Shown: one piece after another, positions 35,039-41,413 of the stretch
Layout of the letters: each line of letters begins with the position of its first letter
Position numbering within the stretch: position 1 is the stretch's first letter
Assembly (NCBI GenBank): GCA_040394635.1
Contig: JBEBRW010000001.1
Coordinates: 186,001 to 250,000 of the forward strand
DNA: 64,000 nucleotides
Direction: 5' to 3'
DNA from: UBA5239 sp040394635
GTDB lineage: Bacteria; Verrucomicrobiota; Lentisphaeria; Victivallales; Victivallaceae
The notes under the pieces: model-generated
Seen by the model: the letters and a program-made list of their open reading frames with translations, nothing else
The model's database searches: none
What the model was told of the DNA's origin: nothing
Made by a program: the position numbers and the translations under genes

Positions 35039-35956
35039 ATGATAATCAAACTGACCCGCTACGACCGCAATCCCATCATGTCCGCCACCGGCAACCCGTG
35101 GGAAAACTTCAACGTATCAAACGCCGCCGCCACGGTTCATGACGGCAAAGTGTATCTGCTTTACCGCGCAGAGGGCGAAAAACGCCGCAACGGTCCCGGC
35201 TCGTGGCCGTATACCAGCATCGGGTTGGCCATATCCGAAAACGGCTATGATATTTCCTGGCGCAGCGACAAACCGGTTTTCGCCCCGAGCGACCGGGACC
35301 CCTGGCTGGAATTCGGCTGCGAAGATCCGCGGATCAGCAAAATCGGCGACCTGTATTATATCGTATATGTCGGGGTTTCGCGGTTCGGCCACTTCGGCGA
35401 CCGACTCCGTTATGCCGTAACCCGCGATTTCAAACACTTCGAGGACAAGGGCTTGCTGATGCATCAGCTGGAACAGCGCACCAGTGGTTTCCTGCCGGGT
35501 CTGATCGGCGATGAATTCGTTTTGTTCCACCGGCCCATGCCCAATATGTGGATTTCCCGGAGCAAGGACCTGAAAAACTGGCACGACTCGCTCTGCATGT
35601 TTGAGACAAAGCCCGGCACCTGGTACGAGAACAAGCTCGGCATCGGCGCGCCGCCGCTGGAAACCGAATACGGCTGGCTACTCTTCTGGCACGGCAAAAA
35701 CAACCGCAAGGAATACGCCCTCGGTATCATGCTGCTGGACAAAAACGATCCGTCGAAAATCATCAAGTTCCAGGAAGAACCGATCCTGAGTTGCGAAATG
35801 CCGTACGAGAAGGAAGGCTTCGTCAACAATGTCGTCTACACCAATGGCGTCGTCCGGTTCAAGGACAAGTATTTCGTCTACTACGGCTGCTGCGACCGCA
35901 GTTTGGCCGTCGCCACCGTGGACGCCGCAATGATCGACGAATGGTGCCGCAAATGA
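35039..35956 (+). CDS. GH130-like glycoside phosphorylase/hydrolase (five-bladed propeller)
   Basis: A 305-residue protein with GH130 features: NVSNAAATVHDGKVYLLYRAEG (two segments, residues 25-46), FGCEDPRI (about 96-103) with the conserved Asp-Pro-Arg, and the C-terminal DKYFVYYGCCDRSLAVATV. GH130 enzymes phosphorolyse or hydrolyse beta-mannosides such as mannosyl-glucose and mannobiose, and the GH2 beta-mannosidase in the same gene set fits this. No signal peptide, so cytoplasmic action on imported oligosaccharides is likely. There is little sign of a ribosome-binding site before the ATG, so it may rely on coupling to the upstream gene. The stop overlaps the next start (ATGA). Confidence 0.8.
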   Translation: MIIKLTRYDRNPIMSATGNPWENFNVSNAAATVHDGKVYLLYRAEGEKRRNGPGSWPYTSIGLAISENGYDISWRSDKPVFAPSDRDPWLEFGCEDPRISKIGDLYYIVYVGVSRFGHFGDRLRYAVTRDFKHFEDKGLLMHQLEQRTSGFLPGLIGDEFVLFHRPMPNMWISRSKDLKNWHDSLCMFETKPGTWYENKLGIGAPPLETEYGWLLFWHGKNNRKEYALGIMLLDKNDPSKIIKFQEEPILSCEMPYEKEGFVNNVVYTNGVVRFKDKYFVYYGCCDRSLAVATVDAAMIDEWCRK

Positions 35957-36909
35957 ATAGCACATTCAAAAAAATCACCGGGACCTTCGTCGACGGCATC
36001 GCCACCGATATCCCAAGCAACAACTGGGGCGTGGAAGACTGGGCGCGCGAGTTCGATCACTTTAAAAAACTGGGTATCGACACCGTCATCATCATCCGGG
36101 TCGGTTTCAAGGACAGCGCCATGTACAAATCGGCCGTCATGAAAACCTCCCTGTACGAATCCCCCGACCTGGTCGAAATCATGTTGCGCGAGGCCGGGCG
36201 GACCGGTATCTCACTATATATCGGGTTGTACGACACGGTCAAATACTGGCCGCTCAACGACTGGCAAAACGAGGTGGCCGTAAACCGCGAGCTGATCCAT
36301 GAACTGAACGAACGCTACGGTCATTTCCCCGCCTTCAAAGGTTGGTACATGAGCCATGAAGGCAGCCTGCACATTCACCCGGAACAAATCTGGAAACCCC
36401 TTTGCCGGACCATCCGCGAATTCGACACGCAGCGCCCGATCATCGTCTCGCCGCGCTACCACGGCCGCAAATGCGATCCGGCCTGGCCGGTCCCTCCGGA
36501 TGTCCATGCGCGCCACTTCGATTATCTGCTAACCGAAATGGAAGGGCTGATCAGCGCTTATGCGTTTATGGACGGACACGTCGACTTCCGTGAACTCGAG
36601 TCCTACGTCAAAGCGACCCATGAGGTATTCCAGAAACACGGTATCGCCTACTGGTCCAATCTGGAAACGTTCGACCGTGATATGCCGTGGCGCTTCCCCC
36701 CGCTCGAATGGAGCAAGATGCGCTTCAAGCTGGAAGCCGTCCAACCCTACGTGGAGAAGGTTATCACCTTTGAAGTTCCGCACTTCCTCAGCCCGAACTC
36801 CATGTATCCCTCGGCCGGCAAACTTTGCGAACGCTACTGCAGATATCTCGACGAAACTGATTGCCATTCCAGCTCGAATAATGCGGTATCCGGTTCGGCA
36901 AACGGATAA
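35953..36909 (+). CDS. DUF4434-like TIM-barrel protein (putative glycosidase)
   Basis: A 318-residue leaderless protein resembling DUF4434: ITGTFVDGIATDIPSNNWG at the N-terminus, FKKLGIDTVIIIRVG, ISLYIGLYDT, AFKGWYMSHEGSL (Glu at a strand end, a catalytic candidate), RPIIVSPRYHG, AYAFMDG and YWSNLETFD (second acidic candidate). The start is the ATG at 35953 overlapping the GH130 stop; longer in-frame readings would overlap that gene by 160 bases. The last 76 bases overlap the convergent GH42-like gene, and the final ~15 residues (from DETDCHSS onward) are low-complexity. It parallels the terminal DUF4434-like gene at 19613. Confidence 0.68.
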   Translation: MNSTFKKITGTFVDGIATDIPSNNWGVEDWAREFDHFKKLGIDTVIIIRVGFKDSAMYKSAVMKTSLYESPDLVEIMLREAGRTGISLYIGLYDTVKYWPLNDWQNEVAVNRELIHELNERYGHFPAFKGWYMSHEGSLHIHPEQIWKPLCRTIREFDTQRPIIVSPRYHGRKCDPAWPVPPDVHARHFDYLLTEMEGLISAYAFMDGHVDFRELESYVKATHEVFQKHGIAYWSNLETFDRDMPWRFPPLEWSKMRFKLEAVQPYVEKVITFEVPHFLSPNSMYPSAGKLCERYCRYLDETDCHSSSNNAVSGSANG

Positions 36910-38711
36910 TCGATCGTTCCGTCTTTCAGTTCAAACCGTTTCCCGGTATAAAGCTCCGTTACGGAATGCACGCCGGAGGGAAAACGGATACTTCTGGTTC
37001 CCCCCTGCCCTGTATGGAAACAGGCCAGCTTCCGGTTGGCAAAAACCGGTTCCCCTGCATCGTTCCAGATTGTTGCTCCGGCAGCTGCGGACAGCGATTT
37101 CAGGAACGCCGGTGCCGCCGCATCGTATTCCCTGGCATAAACGGAGTTCCAATCGTTCATGGTTTTGCGCTGGACACCTTCGGCGCCGAAAGCGATACCG
37201 GTCAGCGACTCCATCCGGGCCGGGTCCATGGTCCGGCCGTCGCTCAGACCGGCACCGTAGAGCCACAGTACGGTACGGTTGTCTTTCAGCACGTATTTTT
37301 CCAGCAAAGCGCGCTTGTCTTCGGTCACCTCATAAAGTGATGGAAAGATGACCAGTTTATATCGTTCGAAGTCAGCCAGCGCGGGAATATCGGCCAGCGA
37401 AATCACGTCGAACGGAGCGCCGAGCGCATTCAAGGCATCGCGCAAATTCCGGTGAATTTTTGCTGTCACTTCTTCACTGGAATCGTCGAGGTAGAATACG
37501 CTCTCAGGATCAACCACCATGGCGACTTCGGCCAGACTTTCATCATTGTTTGCGGAATACTTTTTCCAAAGTTCATGCATCAACCTGAGATTCTCGAACA
37601 CTGCCGGACTCTGATAATAGCCACCCCACATGTCGAACCACCAGAGCGAGGTATGCTTAATCAGCGAGAGCGCCATTTCGCGGCGCATGCCTGCAATGTC
37701 CTCATTTTCATCCTTCCAATGGAAAAATTCGAGTTTGACCACGTCGGTCAGGTTCGGGTTGAAGCAGTGGGTGCGCTGGTCGCATTCGTGCATGTAATTT
37801 TTGCCGAATCGCCGGATGGTACCGTCCGGAATCATGAAGCCGCCGCCCGCGCCCATGTGACGGTGGCTGTAGGTCCCGGGACTGATCAGGTAGTCAATCG
37901 AATCGTCGGCGAGCAGCCGTTCATAAGCGAGGTGCCCGCATTTGACCATCCGGTCGCCGGTCAATTCCAAGATATAACCGTAGAAAACCCCGACTTCCGT
38001 GCCGGAGCGGATTACGGAGCGCAGTTCACCCGTGAAGTGGAGAATACCGTCAACCACCAGATCGGAGGTGAAGCGCCAGTAATAGAGCGCCTCGCGGTCG
38101 CGGAGCGGATCGCGCAACAGGCCGTCGAACGAAATGTGTTCCCGCTGCGAACGCGTCGGGATATCCACCGGTACCGGGTGGTTGTGCCGCCGGCAGTAGT
38201 CGGCATAAAGCTGATACTTGCCGGTCGACTCGTTACCGCCGGAATAATCCATCCATTCGTCCGTCTGCCCGCAGGCAAGGACATACGAGACGACGCGATC
38301 GCCGTAATTCTGCTCCAGATAACCGGCAATCGCCCGGATGTAGTTGCCGGTCGCCTCGCGCCAGCGCGGTTCGGCAAGCGCCTCGGAGAGATTGGTGAAA
38401 CTGTCGCCATTGACCCTGCCGGCCAGTTGCCGCTGCAGCCAGAGCGGGGAATTCAAGTCGAGTATGGCGATGAGTTCCGCATCCGGGTTGACCGACAGGA
38501 TATCGGCGATCTGACGGTCCACCGGCTCGAAATTGTAGTTATCGAACCAAAGCCAGTTAGGCGGGTATTTACTGTATGGCTCGCCGAGCGAATTGGCACT
38601 GTTGGCAGGAAAGAAGACGACGGTATCGATTCCGACTTCATGGAATTTGCGCATGGCCTCGAGTTCGGGCCAGAAGGAGCGGTAGGCGAAAAATTTGCGT
38701 TTGGCGTTCAT
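36834..38711 (-). CDS. GH42-like TIM-barrel hydrolase with glutaminase-type C-terminal domain
   Basis: A 625-residue leaderless protein organised like GH42 beta-galactosidases: a TIM barrel (about 1-390; MRKFHEVGIDTVVFFPAN, GDRVVSYVLACGQTDEWMD, TSLWWFDMWGGYY) followed by a flavodoxin/trimerisation-like domain (about 390-560; VAMVVDPESVFYLDD, YKLVIFPSLYEVTEDKRALLEKYV, RTVLWLYGAG) and a small C-terminal beta domain. The segment DEWMDY is the candidate acid/base region. It is too divergent for a firm family call. AAAGGAT precedes the ATG. It is 20 bases downstream of an IclR gene and forms a two-gene operon with it. Confidence 0.7.
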   Translation of the reverse strand: MNAKRKFFAYRSFWPELEAMRKFHEVGIDTVVFFPANSANSLGEPYSKYPPNWLWFDNYNFEPVDRQIADILSVNPDAELIAILDLNSPLWLQRQLAGRVNGDSFTNLSEALAEPRWREATGNYIRAIAGYLEQNYGDRVVSYVLACGQTDEWMDYSGGNESTGKYQLYADYCRRHNHPVPVDIPTRSQREHISFDGLLRDPLRDREALYYWRFTSDLVVDGILHFTGELRSVIRSGTEVGVFYGYILELTGDRMVKCGHLAYERLLADDSIDYLISPGTYSHRHMGAGGGFMIPDGTIRRFGKNYMHECDQRTHCFNPNLTDVVKLEFFHWKDENEDIAGMRREMALSLIKHTSLWWFDMWGGYYQSPAVFENLRLMHELWKKYSANNDESLAEVAMVVDPESVFYLDDSSEEVTAKIHRNLRDALNALGAPFDVISLADIPALADFERYKLVIFPSLYEVTEDKRALLEKYVLKDNRTVLWLYGAGLSDGRTMDPARMESLTGIAFGAEGVQRKTMNDWNSVYAREYDAAAPAFLKSLSAAAGATIWNDAGEPVFANRKLACFHTGQGGTRSIRFPSGVHSVTELYTGKRFELKDGTIDYPFAEPDTALFELEWQSVSSRYLQ

Positions 38712-38731
38712 TTAAAAATCCTTTGATTCGT

Positions 38732-39469
38732 TCAGCAGGCAAAAGCGGTACGGGGAGCAAGGGGACGGCAGATTTCCCCGGCACATTCATGGACCAGCCG
38801 GATCGCACGGTCCGCATCCGGTTCGGTCGCCACGCCGAGGCCAAGCGCGGCAGTCGGATAACCCGGCACGGCCATCAAGCCGCCGACAATCCAGTGCTTC
38901 TGAAAGTCGCTGTAGAATTTTACCGTTCCGGCGGCGGCGAGCCGGTCGAGTTCCCGGAGAAACTCATCTTCGGACGCGAACCCATCCGGAAGGCCGATGG
39001 CCCGCAAAATACGCTGCCGCTCCGCGTGGTCGGCGGCGGAGAGCAGCAGCCGCTCGGTGGCATTTTCGAGGTAGTTCCACGGCATCGAAATCGTACTTGC
39101 CGGGCGGACCCCTTCGGTGTAGCCGCATTGATACAGGATGTAGCGTCGGTCGTTGTGGATGACCGACAGATTCACCATTGCATGAACTTCCCTGGCGAGC
39201 TTCCGCATCGGTTCGCGGGCCGCGTCGACCAGTTCGCTGTAGCGGCCGGGACGGTTGCCGTAGGTGGCCGCCGCCGGGCCGAGCTGGTAGCCGCCGCGCC
39301 GCGACTGCTGAACCAGGTAGCCGCGCGAGACGAGCGTCTGCATGATCCGTGTACAACTCGACAGATTCAGGCCGGTCGCTTGGGCGGCGGCCGACGGCGA
39401 CGTCGGCAATCCGCCGTTTGCCGCAACAAATTCCAATACATCAAGGGCATTTCTCAAAGTCTTCATCAT
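38732..39469 (-). CDS. IclR-family transcriptional regulator
   Basis: A 245-residue regulator with an N-terminal winged helix (TLRNALDVLEFVAANGGLP, then SAAAQATGLNLSSCTRIMQTL and wing LVQQSRRGGYQLGP) and a GAF-like IclR effector domain from about residue 75. It heads the two-gene operon with the GH42-like hydrolase. Two adjacent ATG codons (39469 and 39466) are possible starts. The upstream region holds a consensus promoter and a 6-7-6 inverted repeat of the size used by IclR proteins, so autoregulation is likely. It is the only IclR protein in the window. Confidence 0.9.
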   Translation of the reverse strand: MMKTLRNALDVLEFVAANGGLPTSPSAAAQATGLNLSSCTRIMQTLVSRGYLVQQSRRGGYQLGPAAATYGNRPGRYSELVDAAREPMRKLAREVHAMVNLSVIHNDRRYILYQCGYTEGVRPASTISMPWNYLENATERLLLSAADHAERQRILRAIGLPDGFASEDEFLRELDRLAAAGTVKFYSDFQKHWIVGGLMAVPGYPTAALGLGVATEPDADRAIRLVHECAGEICRPLAPRTAFAC

Positions 39470-39476
39470 ATACCTT

Positions 39477-39495
39477 TATTGCTATATTTGCAATA
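39477..39495. promoter_or_regulatory. Candidate IclR operator
   Basis: TATTGC (39477-39482) and GCAATA (39490-39495) form a perfect inverted repeat with a 7-base AT spacer, located between the IclR promoter and its start codon. Confidence 0.5.
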
Positions 39496-39516
39496 GTAAT
39501 TTTTATAATCGGCATA

Positions 39517-39544
39517 ATTATATCAAAAAAATCAAAAATGTCAA
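39517..39544 (-). promoter_or_regulatory. Sigma-70 promoter for the IclR/GH42-like operon
   Basis: On the minus strand a perfect TTGACA (39539-39544) and perfect TATAAT (39517-39522) are 16 bases apart, about 50 bases before the IclR start. Confidence 0.75.
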
Positions 39545-39645
39545 TAGCCCAAACGAAAGAAAACCGATATTTCCCGGAAACAAGTGAACGGGGAATACTT
39601 TTAATTGAATTTTCTGGGAAAAGTGAATATTTTGCGAATTGGCTA

Positions 39646-39674
39646 TTGACAAAATCAAACGTTCGCGGTATAAT
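39646..39674 (+). promoter_or_regulatory. Sigma-70 promoter for the LacI/pseudopilin/DUF4838 operon
   Basis: Perfect TTGACA (39646-39651) and TATAAT (39669-39674) boxes are separated by 17 bases. The operator-like repeat starts immediately after the -10 box. Confidence 0.85.
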
Positions 39675-39702
39675 ATCACTCGTGTGACGTTAATCGAGTG
39701 AT
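39675..39702. promoter_or_regulatory. Candidate autoregulatory operator (8-12-8 inverted repeat)
   Basis: ATCACTCG (39675-39682) and CGAGTGAT (39695-39702) are perfect inverted copies 12 bases apart, adjoining the -10 box. Placement at the transcription start suits repression by the LacI protein encoded just downstream. Confidence 0.65.
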
Positions 39703-39715
39703 GTTAGGATTTGCA

Positions 39716-40678
39716 ATGGGTATAATTATGTCAGAGCTGGCCGAAATGGCCAAAGTATCGAGAAGTACGGTCTCGCTGGTTTTGAACGGCAAGGCGGATG
39801 GACGTATTGCCAGGGCTAAGCAGGAGAAAATCCTGAAACTGGCCGAGCAATACAACTACTGCCCGAACCGTATCGCCCGCGGGCTGAAAACCAACCGCAT
39901 GTACGCCATCGGGGTGGCCATGCCGTCGCCCGGAGTTCAGTTCTACGGGGATATGGCGGAGCGGCTCCAGCTCGGACTGGCAGCGCACGGATATTCGGCG
40001 ATTTTCTCATTCTGGCTCAACCAGGAAGGAATTCGGAAAACGTTCAGTACGATCAGTAGTCATGAGTGTGACGGGTTGATTGCCTGGGACCCGGAATTCA
40101 CGATTCCGGATTCCGCTGTTCCAACCGTATTTTTCGGGGAGCGCCTGCCGAATTGCGATTGCGTAAGTCTCGATGCGGAGCAGGTTGTGCACGAAGCCTT
40201 TGAATATCTTGTTTCGCTGGGACACCGGCGGATCGGGTTCACCGGTGGCTTCATGGATGCCAGATTCTCCTGGTATAAGCAATTTCTGAAGAAATATCAC
40301 CTGGAATTCAATCCGGCATGGTGCAGCGAAAAATTGACGTTTCCCGGCGTTTTGGAAAATCTCGAACGAATCATGCAATCCGATTCCAGGCCCACGGCTA
40401 TGCTGGCCAACAACGACGTCATCGCGTATATGTTTGTGGATGCCGCCGCGCGACTCAAAATCGAGCTGCCTCGCGAGCTTTCGCTGGTCGGCTTCAACAA
40501 TATTCCCGAGTCTTGCCACCGGCATCCCTCCATGACTACCTTCGACAGCCGCAACGAGGAGATTGCGGAAAACCTGATCCGCCTGATGCTGCGCCGGATC
40601 GAGAACCCGGACGCGCCGTTTGAAAATGCCATCATCCCGGTAAAAATGATCGTCCGGGACTCATGCTGTCATATATAA
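39716..40678 (+). CDS. LacI-family transcriptional regulator
   Basis: A 320-residue regulator. Helix-turn-helix SELAEMAKVSRSTVSLVLNG is at residues 6-25, then the hinge NYCPNRIARGLKTN and effector domain. I chose ATG 39716, preceded by TAGGAT six bases upstream; alternative starts at 39698 and 39701 fall inside the inverted repeat next to the promoter. The pseudopilin gene starts 32 bases after the stop and a DUF4838 gene follows, so this is the third regulator-pseudopilin-enzyme unit. Inducer unknown. Confidence 0.92.
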   Translation: MGIIMSELAEMAKVSRSTVSLVLNGKADGRIARAKQEKILKLAEQYNYCPNRIARGLKTNRMYAIGVAMPSPGVQFYGDMAERLQLGLAAHGYSAIFSFWLNQEGIRKTFSTISSHECDGLIAWDPEFTIPDSAVPTVFFGERLPNCDCVSLDAEQVVHEAFEYLVSLGHRRIGFTGGFMDARFSWYKQFLKKYHLEFNPAWCSEKLTFPGVLENLERIMQSDSRPTAMLANNDVIAYMFVDAAARLKIELPRELSLVGFNNIPESCHRHPSMTTFDSRNEEIAENLIRLMLRRIENPDAPFENAIIPVKMIVRDSCCHI

Positions 40679-40710
40679 AATTTACAACCACGCAAAAAGG
40701 AACAGATACC

Positions 40711-41412
40711 ATGAAAAAAAGATTTACACTTATAGAGCTCCTCGTCGTAATCGCGATTATAGCGATTCTCGCCGCCATGCTGCTGCCCGCGCTGAACTCG
40801 GCCCGCGAGCGTGCACATGCCATCTCCTGCCGGAGCAACATGAAACAGTTCGGACTTGCATATCTGATGTATGCCAACGATTTCAATGATAATCTTTTCC
40901 CCTCCAATGTCCGCATGTACAATATGAATTGCGCCTGGACGGATTTGATCTCCTGGGGAGGACAAGACTGGCTTTTTATCGGTACGCCGATGAGCGGCAA
41001 AGAAATATCGAAAATGGTACTTTGTCCGTCGGACAAGCGGCAGCGCTCGGTATACTTGAACACGCAACTTCCAGTCAGCTATGGGATGAATCCGAATCTG
41101 TGCGGAGCGGACCCGGCATGGAACATCAGCTCTTATGCCGAGTCAACGACCGGACCGAGCCTTGTCGGCAAAGCCAGCAACTTAAAGGGGGTTTCGATAT
41201 CCACCGTGCCGGTTCTGGGGGATATGTGGCGCTACAACGAAATCACCGTTCCAACCGCAACCTGGCTGGTCTGGGAAAATATTTACCTGAAAAAGGGGAA
41301 AATCTCGGCCGGAGATTATTATGGCGCGCATTCCAAGGCCATGAATACCCTCTTTCTTGACGGACATGTCGATGCGATCATGGACCTGAACTATGTCGTG
41401 GCTAACTGGTGA
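40711..41412 (+). CDS. Pseudopilin with prepilin-type N-terminus and H-X9-DG C-terminus
   Basis: A 233-residue pilin-like protein with the shortest leader in the window, MKKR, directly before FTLIELLVVIAIIAILAAML; the position before the cleavage point is Arg. The conserved PALNSARERAHAISCRSNMKQFG segment follows, and the C-terminus has His, nine residues, Asp-Gly-His. The start is the ATG at 40711 after AAGGA; an upstream in-frame ATG at 40663 overlaps the LacI gene and is unlikely. The DUF4838 gene begins one base after the stop, so the two are tightly coupled. Confidence 0.9.
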   Translation: MKKRFTLIELLVVIAIIAILAAMLLPALNSARERAHAISCRSNMKQFGLAYLMYANDFNDNLFPSNVRMYNMNCAWTDLISWGGQDWLFIGTPMSGKEISKMVLCPSDKRQRSVYLNTQLPVSYGMNPNLCGADPAWNISSYAESTTGPSLVGKASNLKGVSISTVPVLGDMWRYNEITVPTATWLVWENIYLKKGKISAGDYYGAHSKAMNTLFLDGHVDAIMDLNYVVANW

Positions 41413-41413
41413 T

